A stretch of 64,000 bases of DNA, from NCBI GenBank assembly GCA_021234155.1, contig JAJEKV010000046.1:9553012-9617011 (forward strand), read 5' to 3'. The stretch's first letter is position 1. The number at the start of each line of letters is the position of its first letter. The notes beneath the pieces are model-generated. The model saw only the letters and a list, made by a program, of their open reading frames with translations. It had not been told where the DNA came from and did no database searches. The stretch is from Isoetes taiwanensis. Lineage: Eukaryota > Streptophyta > Lycopodiopsida > Isoetales > Isoetaceae. Below are positions 35,599 to 46,419 of this stretch, piece by piece. The translations under genes and the position numbers were made by a program.

Positions 35599-36240
35599 TG
35601 TTGACCGGGTTTTTGGCACCCGGTCAACATGAAAAAAGAGAAAAGAAAGAGAACTATTGGAAGGGGGGGTCAATTATAAAGCCCAAATATTGTAAAGGTC
35701 TAAGGCACCAAAAATTTAACGGGCCTAGATCTAGTTGTTTAAATTTAAGGGCTTCTAAGATTTTTGTTAGTGGTTGAAGGGGGGTACATTATCTAAGGCT
35801 AGGATGAAGAGGCAGAAATGAAGGGTAAAGATGAAGAGGCAAAAAATAATGGTGGAGATGAAGTGGTTGAGATGGATGGATGAGATTAAGGGGCAAGAAT
35901 TATAAAAGGAAAATGAGGAGCACGAGCTCTCTCTCTGCCCCTGATCCACGATCCTTGAGAGGATTCAGAGACCTCTCCTGATCATGGATTCAGAGGCCCT
36001 CCATGTTTCAGAGGCATGGAGGGCTATTTACATTGTATTTCCTTCTTTTGTTCTTATAGATTGAAGATTATTTTGGGCCCAAGATTTTTCTTTATTTCTT
36101 GCTTCTGTCCAATCCATTCTAATCCATTGTGTTTTGCATTGTAGCAGCCCTCTCATTCTTTATCTTGCAGCATCAAATTTGATCTTGATTCTTGCCTCTT
36201 GAGGCCACTTGTTGGGGATTGTGGGGAAAATCCGTCAACA
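35599..36240 (+). repeat. 5' LTR
   Basis: Begins with a perfect terminal hairpin, TGTTGACCGGGT..ACCCGGTCAACA (12-bp arms, 7-nt loop). TATA box TATAAAAG at 35901-35908. Ends CCGTCAACA. Confidence 0.93.
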
Positions 36241-36309
36241 AAATGGAGGTTCTACCGAGATGTAATCTTCCCCAAGATCATTCTTGGTCTTTGCTTTCAT
36301 TACGCCATT

Positions 36310-36460
36310 GTTTTCATTTCGCCATGTTTATCGGTCTGTTTCTTTCCATTGCCTTTACCACAACTGTTTCTTTCCATTGCCTTTGCCATTTCTTTCTGTT
36401 TCTTTCCATTGCCTTTACCACACAATCTGTTTCTTTCCATTGCCTTTGCCATTTCTTTTT
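36310..36460 (+). repeat. Short tandem repeat inside the LTR element
   Basis: Units of TTTCTTTCCATTGCCTTTRC repeated about four times. Overlapping frames of 87-131 codons here follow the repeat and show no domain. Confidence 0.75.
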
Positions 36461-37769
36461 GATTTGCAATCTGCCATGTTCGCTGCCCGCTACCTGGATC
36501 TGTCAAGAAAGGAGAACAAAGAAAAAGTCGTTGTTGAAGATGCTACAGAAAGAATACCCTGAAGAAAGAATGCATGAAGATGTTTGAGAAAATGCTTCTT
36601 GAATATTTCGGAGAGAGCCAGCCAAAGAAGCCGACCCTCCATCTCATTCATCTAAGCCTTGCTTGTTGGAAGCTGCAAATTAAGGTGAAAGAAGAGAGCT
36701 TCATCTCGTCTTGTTTTTACGTTGGCGGCTTGCACACAAAACCGTTGCCCTTGCATTACATTTGCAAAAAAACCATGGTCAAAAGCTCGCATAAAAAATC
36801 GCATGCAAAAAAGAATGGGTTTAAACCCGTTGCATCCTTTTGTCGCCATGGTTTCTGTTACAAGCGTAAAATGAGAGAATATCAAGAAAAAGGGGTAGGA
36901 GAAAAGAAGGAATTGAAGATCTCGCCATAGTTTGCCATTTGCCCATCCCATTGCTCCTTGCCTCTCGCTCAGGCCTTTTGCTTGGGACGGACTGTAAAGA
37001 AAAGAAATCAAAGGATGAAAGTAAAGCTCCATTGTCTCACGCCATAGCCCTCCTTGTCGCCGCCTGCGAAATAAGTCTGAGAAAGAAAAAATTTTGTTTG
37101 CCCTTTCTTGAACTATTGCCCGTCTACCTTTTTTACCACATCTCCTATCTTTGCAATTTTTTTCCATTTGCCCTTACGTTGCTTTCCCACTTCTTATTCT
37201 TCTTGCTTTTTTATAGCCCACCCACCTTTTGATTCTTTTTTAATGCCCACTCACTATTCTCACCACTTATCACGTACCACTTGTTATTTTTCCTCTTTTT
37301 ATGCCTTGGCCACACGTTAGCCCATTTTTTTATTTTCTCCTTTCATTTCTTTTTCTAACCTTTGTTTTCTTTTAACCTTTGCTTCTCATGTGTTTTATTT
37401 TTTCCTTTCATCTCATGCTCTAACCTTTGCTTTCCATTTTTTCACCCTTTCATTTATTTTCTAACATTTGCTTCCAATTTTTTATATTTTCTCACCCTTT
37501 CATTCCATTTTCTAATCATTGCTTTCATTTTTTTGCTAATATTTTCTCACCCTTGCAACAATGTTTCTTTACCATTTTTTTCCTTGTCTAAAAATTATGG
37601 TCCATCCTTGTTGCCCCTATTGCTACACCATTGCCACAATATTTTGTTTGGGTGCCGCCCCTTTTTTCCTTATATCATTTTTGCCAAAAAATATAGCCAT
37701 CTTGCTCCAAGCATTACATGTGTCTTTCCCCAAAACCCAAAATTACCATTGATTTTCTATTATCATGAC
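36461..37769. other. Interior of the LTR element without gag/pol
   Basis: Short frames on both strands, none with retroelement motifs. The right half is strongly T-rich on the plus strand. Confidence 0.5.
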
Positions 37770-37995
37770 ACTCATTATATGGTGTTGGAGTACACCCTAA
37801 AACCTCCAAATTTCTATCATCATTCTATGGTACACTCAAAAACCTCCAAATATTATTATTCTATGTTGTTGGAGTACACCCTAAAACCTCCGAAGTTTTA
37901 TTATCATTCTATGGTGTTGGAGTACACCCTAAAACCTCCAAATATTATTATTATTCTATGGTGTTGGAGTACACCCTAAAACCTCCAAATTATTA
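37770..37995 (+). repeat. ~45-bp minisatellite
   Basis: About five units of TGTTGGAGTACACCCTAAAA followed by CCTCCAAAT and a TTATTATCAT-type spacer. Confidence 0.85.
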
Positions 37996-38115
37996 TTATC
38001 ATCATTTTTCGAGTTCGAAGTCTCGGATATCAAAACTTCGGTTGTGTTCCTTATTGAGTCTTGGGACCAACTATTGTACTAAATGGGCGAGGGACCGCCC
38101 ATTTTGTTTATGAGA

Positions 38116-38759
38116 TGTTGACCGGGTTTTTGGCACCCGGTCAACATGAAAAAAAAAAGAAAAGAAAGAGAACTATTGGAAGGGGGGGTCAATTATAAAG
38201 CCCAAATATTGTAAAGGTGTAAGGCACCAAAAAATTAACGGGCCTAGATCTAGTTGTTTAAATTTAAGGGCTTCTAAGATTTTTGTTAGTGGTTGAAGGG
38301 GGGTACATTATCTAAGGCTAGGATGAAGAGGCAGAAATGAAGGGTAAAGATGAAGAGGCAAAAAATAATGGTGGAGATGAAGTGGTTGAGATGGATGGAT
38401 GAGATTAAGGGGCAAGAATTATAAAAGGAAAATGAGGAGCACGAGCTCCCTCTCTCCCCCTGATCCATGATTCTTTAGAGGGTTCAGAGACCTCTCCTGA
38501 TCATGGATTCAGAGGCCCTCCATGTTTCAGAGGCATGGAGGACTATTTACATTGTATTTCCTTCTTTTGTTCTTATAGATTGAAGATTATTTTGGGCCCA
38601 AGATTTTTCTTTATTTCTTGCTTCTGTCCAATCCATTCTAATCCATTGTGTTTTGCATTGTAGCAGCCCTCTCATTCTTTATCTTGCAGCATCAAATTTG
38701 ATCTTGATTCTTGCCTCTTGAGGCCACTTGTTGGGGATTGTGGGGAAAATCCGTCAACA
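38116..38759 (+). repeat. 3' LTR
   Basis: Matches the 5' LTR with only scattered differences, including the terminal 12-bp hairpin and TATA box (38420-38427). Confidence 0.93.
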
Positions 38760-38764
38760 TCTGC

Positions 38765-39589
38765 TACATGTTGGATTTTCTCTAACCATTCACGGGTGTT
38801 TTTAGAGTTCTTTTGTGTTGCTTGGGTTTTACGCCATCGGCTTATAGTTGAGGAAGTCCTTTGGTAGTCGGCCGGTTTTGTGTCTCTTGCGAGTCCCTTC
38901 TTAGAATAGCATTGATCCGAGCCATCGAATCGCCATTCTGGGAAGGGACGAGCTACTATATAAGCCCATTTCCTCTTTCGGACCAGTTATCGGCATCGCC
39001 TCACGCGGCAGCTCTTCTTCTATTCGTTGCTTCCCTCCCTTCCCTGGGGGGGGCATGAGTCTTTTTTCATTTATGTTTCTTGTTCATGCACTTTTTGTTG
39101 TTCTCCACCTTTGGGTGTTGCTATTATCATGTTTTCTTTTCATCGGCATCATAACCGTTCTCACGGGTGTTTTTAGGGGTTCTTTGTGTTGCTTGCGGGG
39201 ATTCCGGGAGTCTTACGGGGTCCCCGCTTATATTTTGTGTTCGCCATCGACCCACCGTCTTTGGTTCTCCAGGCCATACATTCAAAGATTCCGCCCGTCT
39301 TCTAGGTCCTGCTATATTTGTGTTCGCCATCAACCCATCTCCTTTCGGTTCTCGGGCAACACATTCAAGGTTGTTGGCGGCCATTTCTCATTAGGGTTTT
39401 TCCTCAAAACCCGAAGGGCTGGGTTTTTATCCCGATGAGAAATTGTCGCCATTACCCCTTCTATATTGCTTGTGCACGTTTCTTTTATGGGTAGTCCGGT
39501 ATTGTTCCTATGGTCGGCTACACCCTCTCTATTCTTCAAACTATTGTATACTGCTGATGTGATGAATGACAAGCCTATCTAGCCGGTTT
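38765..39589. other. Stretch with diverged internal duplications
   Basis: CACGGGTGTTTTTAG..TTTGTGTTGCTT occurs near 38790 and 39155, and CCGGTTTTGTGTCTCTTGCG occurs near 38869 and 39584. An inverted repeat ATTTCTCAT..ATGAGAAAT lies at about 39384-39442. No gene recognised. Confidence 0.5.
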
Positions 39590-40990
39590 TGTGTCTCTTG
39601 CGTACAGTAAAAGCTGGTCCACAAAATTCCCTAATCGGGTGCCATCTACGCCTCTGCTATGAAGCCATTCTTCGAGTTCATCAACATACAGACCAAATAG
39701 GGTAGGTGACAAAGGGCAGCCTTGTCGTACACCTATAGTGCTCCAGTTCCCAACTTGATAATCATTTCCTCATACAAGCAAGCCACTGAGCTCTCCAAGG
39801 AGTCCGACACACCTAGCCTTTCCATTCGCTTATCGAGGCCATCCCTGGGCACAGTGTCGAAAGCTTTAGAGAAGTCAATAAAAGCCATACATAAAGACTT
39901 CCTGGGTGCTTTAGCTTTCTCGACGTAACTTGGGAGAGTTAGTGCACGATCCGAGTCTTGTGATTCCTCCGAAACCGCTTGAGATAGAGCTCTTTTATTG
40001 TTTTCATCAGCCCAACGACTCAATTTGCATTCTAGCAAACTGCCTAACAATTTAGAAAACATGCTGCCCACCAAAATTGTACGGTAATTCTTGGCTTCTA
40101 GCTTCTTCGCCGGATTTGTGGATCAGAATGATCTTTCTTCTCTTGCCGGGCTTGTGGCGGGCCATTAATGATGACTTCATTTAGTTGGTGCGTGATCAGC
40201 GTGATCAGACATCTCCTCCCCATTTGAACAGTTCAATACACATACCTTGCAGATCCGAGGCCTTGCCGTTTTTCATGTGCGAAAGAGCTTCCTTGACATC
40301 AGCTTCATTGAACATGAGTTCGTTAGTGAAGTTTTCTCATTGATCCCGCACCTTCTTGATGGTAAGCGTTTGCACCATCTCCAACATGCCGATTTTCACC
40401 ATATCCTGCACATTTGTGGAGAGCAATTTGAACCAGAATGTTTTTGGATATTTCATAAACCAATGCCCTAATGACTCCTGTCTTTGCTTAAAAAAAAGTG
40501 CGCTTCTTACATCTGATCAAATCTTTATACCACTTTGGTTTAATTCTGATACCTTTTTGCAGTGCTGCCCGGGCTCTACGACAATCATGATCCCACCAGC
40601 TATTGCAATGATGCCCTGGTTTTCTCTGCTTTGTATATCCAAAAATTTTACCTGCAGCATGGATCATAACTTTTGTTAACATGGCAGCATCCTTGCTTAG
40701 GAGCCCCGACCATTTGATCTGAGCGAGCCCATCTGACACGACTTGTTTTGAAAGCTGCTCCTTTTGGGTAGTCCAGCTTTAGCTTAGGTTGGAAAACCCA
40801 CATCGGTTCTTTGTTTAATGGTAGTCCCTTCTAAGACTACTTTCAAATAGGCATGATCAGATTCTGGTAGCTTGGTACCTATTTCAAAGTCTGTGACTAG
40901 GTGCGAGTCTCTGAGGAGCATTGCATAGTCTACTGTACTTTCCCCCAAAGGGGTAAAACAAGTAGAGCCTCCCGAGTTTGGAAACCCTTC
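39590..40990 (-). pseudogene. LINE-A: decayed non-LTR retrotransposon
   Basis: Minus-strand order fits a LINE ORF2. The C-terminal part of the AP-like endonuclease is at 40990-40784 (GGSTCFTPLGESTVDYA, then ESDHAYLKVVLE). A linker at 40739-40488 contains NSWWDHDCRRARAALQKG. RT motif A is IDFSKAFDTVPRDGL near 39850-39895. Motif B-like GVRQGCPLSPTLFGLY is near 39680-39735, ending at LLLYA near 39600. YADD and everything downstream are missing. Frameshifts and stops separate the parts, so it is dead. The 5' side abuts a copia fragment at about 40990, indicating 5' truncation on insertion. Confidence 0.75.
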
Positions 40991-41125
40991 AAGACACTTT
41001 ACTAGCTCATATGTTTTATTATCAATAAATGACTGCATCTCATTGTCCATTGCATGCTTCCATTTTTTTGCATCTCCTGCACTGACTGCTTCATCAAAAT
41101 TATTAGGTATACCAGGCTCAAATAG
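40990..41125 (-). pseudogene. Fragment of a Ty1/copia reverse transcriptase
   Basis: The minus strand reads EPGIPNNFDEAVSAGDAKKW and continues HAMDNEMQSFIDNKTYELVK, matching the start of copia RT domains (EP..EA....W..AM..E...N.T..LV). It fuses directly into the LINE-A endonuclease frame, a junction made by LINE insertion. Confidence 0.75.
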
Positions 41126-41310
41126 AATACATCTCGCGCTACAAGTCTTTGAGCTGCAAGTTCAACATCGAAAGAAGCTAGAGAAGGAGGTTTGTCCGCA
41201 AACTTCGTGGATTAAATTGAAGTGGAGAAGGAAGCTCATCTAATGCATCCAGAATAGCAAAAATAAAGGAGGCCAAAAGCATTATTTGCAGCAAGGTTGG
41301 ACCAACAATT

Positions 41311-41860
41311 ATGCTCAAATTGAGAGGTAAGACACCTAGACAAATGTGGAGTTATTTGCTTAAAAATTATGAAGCCAAAACCTCTTCACAAATTGATGTT
41401 TTGGAGAGTGAATTAAGGAACTTGAAGTTCCATGAGGATGAAGATGTATCAGAATTTTTCAATAAATTCGATAACGTCATAGCAGATTTAGATGGAGCAG
41501 GAGTGGTCATCAATGAAAGATACCAGGTATTATCCATAGCTAGGGCTATTTCATCTAATGAGCATTTGTCAGTTCTAATAAGGAATGTAGCAAAGATAAG
41601 AAAGAAAGCAGAAAATATGCTAAGAACAGAAGTTGAGCAAAGGAAACTAAAAAGGAAGAATGATGAAGCCAGTGAGAATGATGAAGCCAGCAGGTCCTTG
41701 CTTTTACTACGATGCAGATGGTCACATTAAGGCTAACTGCTCCAGATTGTCATAGGACAATAGATGCTTTAATTGCTAAGGATATGGACATGTTGCTGCT
41801 AACTGCTCCAGCCCAAAGGATAAAGATAAGAACAAGGGACGAGGCATGGCTACTAGAGGC
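41311..41860 (+). pseudogene. copia gag
   Basis: Open 41311-41730, containing MWSYLLKNYEAKTSSQIDVL and a helical core (LRNLKFHEDEDVSEFFNKFD) typical of the plant copia gag polypeptide (UBN2-type). A frameshift follows. Decayed CCHC zinc-knuckle pieces are readable between about 41700 and 41830 (CFYYDADGH..C and CF.C..YGH in other frames). Confidence 0.8.
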
Positions 41861-41940
41861 AGGGGATACAGTGCTAGAGGCAACAATTTCAGAGGGGAAG
41901 AGGGAACTTCAGGAACAAAGGAAAAGGAAGCCCAACTGTT

Positions 41941-42561
41941 GTGAATATAACTCGTGAAGAAGAACCTGAAGAAGAAATGGACGAAAATGCAGAGGTAACA
42001 ATTTCAAAAACTTTCTCAATTTCTGAAAAATGTTTTAAGGATGATGATAACCTATTTATCATAGATAGTGGAGCTGAAAGAAGCATGATAAAATCCAGAT
42101 GCAGGCTAGAGGAGAAGACTAGAAAAAATTCCAGTTTTGTTTCAATGGGAGATGGCAAACTAGAAAAGGTTGAAGAAGAAGGTCTTTTGGAACTGTATGA
42201 CTTAGAAGGGAAAATTGTAATGCTTGAAAAAGTATTCTGTGTGCCTAATATAGTCAAGAACCTTATTTCTGCTACACAACTTGTGGATCTTGGATATCAA
42301 GTGGTTTTTGAAAAGTTATTTTGTAAAGTGATGATGCATAATAAAATCAAGTTTCTTGGGATACGTATTGGCAAGCTTTTTGGCTTTTACAATGATGTGA
42401 TTGATATAATCAATACAATAAGGATACCTACCTTACAATTGTGGCATGAGAGGTTGGGGCATACTCATGCAAACAGTATTAACTATATGATTAAAAAGGG
42501 ACTGACTATAGGAGAAGAAAATAAGGAAGAACATCTTAAGTGTGAAGGTTTTGCTTACTAG
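41941..42561 (+). pseudogene. copia protease and pre-integrase
   Basis: Protease active-site region LFIIDSGAERSMIK near 42050-42092, where DSGA matches copia aspartic proteases (D-S/T-G-A). Then VFCVPNIVKNLISATQLVDL and the integrase zinc region LWHERLGHTHANSINYMIKK (HxxxxH), followed by KCEGF where the CxxC should be. A stop at 42561 breaks it. Protease would cleave the Gag-Pol polyprotein. Confidence 0.85.
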
Positions 42562-43450
42562 GTAAAAACAAAGGGACTACCATTTTCAAAGCATGCCAAA
42601 GGGCAAAAGAGATCTTGGAAAGTATGCACAGTGATCTATGTGGACCCTTAAATGTAAGGAGCATACATGGAAAAAGGTATTTTATCACCTTTACAGATGA
42701 TCTGACTAGGAAAACTAAATGCTACACCCTAAGACCCAAAGATCAAGCTTTTGAAGCATTGAGAATATTTCAAAATTTGAAGCGAGAGGCAACCCGGCAA
42801 AAAAAATCAAATGTTTGAGAACCTGAAAGGAGGAGATGAATTTGTTTCTCACAGGTTCAACAAATATTGTCTAAATCTCAAAATAAAGAGGCAATTTACT
42901 TGCTCACATACACCTCAACAAAATGGAGTAGCAGAAAAGAATAATAGGGCAGTGATATCTATGCTCAAACATGCTGGCATGCCAAATTTTCTATGGGAGG
43001 AAGCTCTCAAATCTGCAGCAAACATTCAGAGCAAACTACCCACAAGGAGTACAAATGGAGAAGCACACTCAAATCCTTCAAAAGAAAAAAATAAATGGAG
43101 AAGCACCTGATAAATTATGGTATGAGACTGAACCTTCCTTTGAAGACTATAGAGTGTATGGATTTGCAACATATGCTCATATACCAGAAGAAGTTAGGAA
43201 GAAACTAGATAATAGGTTGTGCTATCTCATAGGTTATGATGAACATTCAAAAGGTTACCAATTATACGAGCCTACAAATAAGAGAATTATATTAAGTAGA
43301 GATGTAACTTTTGATGAGAGTACTCTATATAAGCATAGAGAAAAGGAAATTGAAAAAACAAACAAAGAAACTAAACTTGCAGATTTGGATAATGATCATG
43401 CAAGGCCAGTAATTTTTTATGGTGAAGACACTAATGGAGACAATTCATGA
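42562..43450 (+). pseudogene. copia integrase
   Basis: HSDLCGPL (first catalytic Asp) and YFITFTDDLTRKTKCYTLRP, then a frameshift at about 42811. GGDEFVSHRF covers the second Asp region, which has lost the usual RSDNGGEF form. HTPQQNGVAEKNNR carries the catalytic Glu. A further shift near 43090 leads to VYGFATYAHIPEEVRKKLDN and the linker to 43450. Enzymatically dead as sequenced. Confidence 0.85.
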
Positions 43451-43578
43451 CAGACACTAAGCAGGCTGAAAATGCAAGGAATGGGATGGATGAGAAAATT
43501 CAGTCTACTATGAATCATGAGAACAATATGCGGAAAAATAGGAAAAGGAAAACAGAAGCAGAATAACTCAAGGATGAC

Positions 43579-44231
43579 TTGAAAATTGATGTAAACAAAT
43601 ATGGGCATAGTGATGAAGGAAAAAGTAGGAGATTTATTGAGGAATCTGAATTTAAACAAATTTTGGCTATTCTAGAACCTAACATGCCCTCTTGTTATAA
43701 AGAATCAATGGTTGCAAGAGATTCATTATGCTGGAAGAAAACCATGGAAGAGGAATTAGATGCTTTTCAAAGAATACAAACCTATGAACCAGTTGAGAGA
43801 CCTAGTGGGAGAAACATTGTTAAAAACAAATGGATATTCAGACTTGCCTGAGTTAGATGGGAAAGGGCAGAAATATAAAGCCAGGTTGGTTGCAAAAGAA
43901 TTTTCCCAAAGGAAAGTACTCGATTATGATGAGACCTTCTCACCAATAGTCAAATTAGCAAGTATAAGAACGTTATTAGCATTTGCAAATGCCAAGAACC
44001 TTAACATACATCATATGGATGTCAATACTTCCTTCTTAAATGCTCAATTGGATGAGGAGATCTTCATGGAATAGCCACTACGCTTTGAAGCTAAAATAAT
44101 TTAGTCTGGAAATTAAAGAGAGTCGTTTATGGTCTCAAACAAACACCCAGACAATGGTACATTTGCATGGATGAATATCTCAGAAAAAGAGGATTCAAAA
44201 AACTGCAGTGTGATGGTAATATCTATGTCTT
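43579..44231 (+). pseudogene. copia reverse transcriptase, N-terminal part
   Basis: Reads WKKTMEEELDAFQRIQTYEP, frameshift near 43850, then KYKARLVAKEFSQRKVLDYD, ETFSPIVKLASIRTLLAFAN and motif A HHMDVNTSFLNAQLDEEIF. After a stop at 44074 the frame resumes as VWKLKRVVYGLKQTPRQWY. It stops at 44231, before the YVDD motif. Confidence 0.88.
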
Positions 44232-44255
44232 AAGGAAGGAAGGAAGGAAGGAAGG
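44232..44255. repeat. (AAGG)n: 3' tail of LINE-B
   Basis: Five AAGG units; on the minus strand the sequence reads GATAAAAGAACC(TTCC)n, a simple-repeat tail at the 3' end of the LINE. Confidence 0.85.
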
Positions 44256-46084
44256 TTCTTTTATCGTCCGCGGAGGCCAATCGGCCTATGGGACCCAAAT
44301 TACACGGGTGCAGCAAGCCCCTTGCTACCCGGATTAAAAAATCCCCCCTTAGGAGGGAAAAACTGTCGTAGCAACAAGCCTGCTGGCAGCTATACAAATA
44401 TACATATACACATAAATTTCTGGCACTGGGTAGGAGGCTCGGGCGAGGTGAGTCCATGAGATCCAAAACCTCCTAGAGGTAGAAGCCAAGGGATCGAACC
44501 GACGGCATGTCTTCGAGTAGCTTCGCGGCAGGCGGACCAAGTCGCACCAAGAGAATGTAGCGAGCCCGAATCGACTATAGGGCCGGACAGCTCTGGAAGG
44601 CATGGCTTTCATCCTCAACAACCCCCGGGTAACACCGACAAAGCACGCCCCGGCGCCCGCTCTCCAACCCATCGACCCGTCTCAAGCCGAAGATGGTGGG
44701 CCCCCCCGCTTCGAATGGGCTGGCGATGATCCCGGCTTCTTCATGGGCAGGCGAGAACTGAGGTAGAGCCTGTGGGCCTCGAACCGTGGGGGTTTATGTG
44801 TTCTTTGTAGTGTGCCACCTTTACGTTCAGCATGGTGGTCCTAGAGCTTCCCGAGGAAACAAGAGTCCAAGTACCCCTTTAGCCTATCACGCCGGATGCC
44901 TCGTGTGCACTGGGCGCACCTATGTGCGTCTATCGTTCAGTAGCGCCACTTGGGCTCTCTTGTCTTTCCAACAAGCCCCTCGAGTCGTTGGGGGCTCGCC
45001 ATGGCGTAAGCCAAGTCAGGGGCCGAGTGCGCCCATCTTTGGCCACCTTACGAAAATAAACAATGTGTCTATCGAGGGTCGCATCTTTGCGGGGGCATGA
45101 ATCTGTCCTCGCAACAAGATCTGATATGGAACCGAGGGCTTGACCCCAAGTGCCTGCGTAAAAATGCCTTACGGACCTGCTCCAAGTCGTCCAAGTCGCC
45201 AAAGACACCTTTGGGCCCCACACCTCGACCCCCATACGGAAGAAGCTGGCTCCACTAGTGCGGAACAAATGTGGATTTGGTGGCCCCAGTCCATACGGCT
45301 TCCCCCGGGTGGGACTATTGTTTTGTATTGCGTATAGCGCCTTCCAACCTCACCGGTCACCGGCGAATGGATGCATCCCAATACATTGAGGGAAAAAATT
45401 CCACCCCCATGTACTTGTAGCCGGGTGTAACCTCTACCATCCGCCCACGATAAGTGAGGCCGGAGGTTTGGATGACGTGAGGAGGATATTAGGGACCACC
45501 TTAGTCTTGGCCGGGTTGACACGCATGTCCGCCGCCGGGCGAATGTGTCCGGGGGCATCTAGGTATGCCTGCATGCCCTCCGTGTATGGGCCAAGAGGTC
45601 CACATCATCCGCATAGATGAGCTTCGGATGACCTGGTGCAAAGAGTCGTATCCGAGTCCCCATTGGCGACAAGCCGAGGGCTTCAAGCGGTCAATGTAAA
45701 GTCCAAAGAGTGTGGGTGAGAGAGGACAACCTTGCCTAACTCCAATGCTACCGGCAAATGACTGTCCTTCGGTTGCATGCGGCCCAGGCTGAAACTCTCA
45801 GTCGATCTGGTATTAACTGCGCTACGCAGATCCATAGGGAGCCCGGATGATGGTGCAATCTCGCCCACAACTTTTCCCGGCACCGCGGTCGAAAGCTTTT
45901 GCAAAGTCCATAAAACAGCGGCATGCAGGTCCTCCCGACGGTTCACGCTATCCCCGACGTGGCCCCGAGTGTGAAGATGTGATCAATGGTGGAATGCCCG
46001 GGTTCCGAGGCCTGCAATGCGGGTAAGTGCTGCGACTTTCACGCCCTCTGCCCATCCCCGGTTACCTCTGCTTCGAGAATGCGC
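44232..46084 (-). pseudogene. LINE-B, 3' part (RT core to tail)
   Basis: Minus strand from 46084. ARILEAEV starts the segment. The motif A region (DFAKAFD) is readable near 45885-45910, and GVRQGCPLSPTLFGLYIDRL (motif B) is near 45690-45745. KLIYADDVDLLA (motif C) is near 45595-45622. A C-terminal Cys/His knuckle-like segment with EDESHAFQSCPAL is near 44590. The 3' end is at the (TTCC)n tail. Several frameshifts. The 5' part of the same LINE is at 53304-53890, on the far side of the DNA transposon inserted at 46085-53303. Confidence 0.8.
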
Positions 46085-46113
46085 GGGTATAAAATCACTC
46101 GTGGGGTTGAAAA
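46085..46113 (+). repeat. Left terminal inverted repeat
   Basis: GGGTATAAAATCACTCGTGG then GGTTGAAAAA; pairs with 53275-53303. Confidence 0.8.
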
Positions 46114-46419
46114 AGTAGTGTCCTGGACGTCTCGCTTTTGCTTTGCTTTTTTTGCTTTATCGAATTGCTTTGCTCGTTCTTCTCGGCAAATAATCAGGAA
46201 TTCCCCAAAACTCGATCACTCCTACGGATCGATGACATGGCTGTCCGATTATTGGGGAATCGATTCTACGGTTGGCTTTGGCGGGAGGAATGATGGAGTG
46301 TAATTGCGAAATTGAAGGAGGCAGGTTGGCGGGAACTGTCCCTCTTGCCATTCTCGAATTTGGTTACGGTGGAGAATCAATGGATTGGAGTTTCTCATAT
46401 TCATAATTTGAATGGATGA

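Larger units (their letters stand above)
35599..38759 (+). mobile_element. Non-autonomous LTR retrotransposon (3.16 kb)
   Basis: Two near-identical LTRs (642 and 644 bp) starting TGTTGACC and ending GTCAACA, flanked by the 5-bp target duplication TCTGC (35594-35598 and 38760-38764). The 1.9 kb interior has no gag or pol. Orientation is inferred from the TATA box in the LTR (35901). No convincing tRNA primer site follows LTR 1 (AAATGGAGGTTCTACCG). It is larger than a typical TRIM and smaller than a LARD. High LTR identity suggests a recent insertion that needed an autonomous helper. Confidence 0.92.
41270..44231 (+). mobile_element. Truncated, frameshifted Ty1/copia retrotransposon
   Basis: Plus-strand gag, protease, integrase and the start of RT occur in copia order (integrase before RT). 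The 5' LTR and gag start are missing, and it ends abruptly at 44231 at the (AAGG)n tail of LINE-B; the rest of RT and RNase H are not found on the other side of LINE-B. Confidence 0.88.

Noticed and set aside
37770-37995. CRISPR-like array with regular repeats
   Set aside because: Contiguous minisatellite units inside an LTR retrotransposon, with spacers that are themselves repeated.
35599-38759. LTR element as a retroviral or pararetroviral copy
   Set aside because: No gag, pol, movement or coat protein sequence in the interior.
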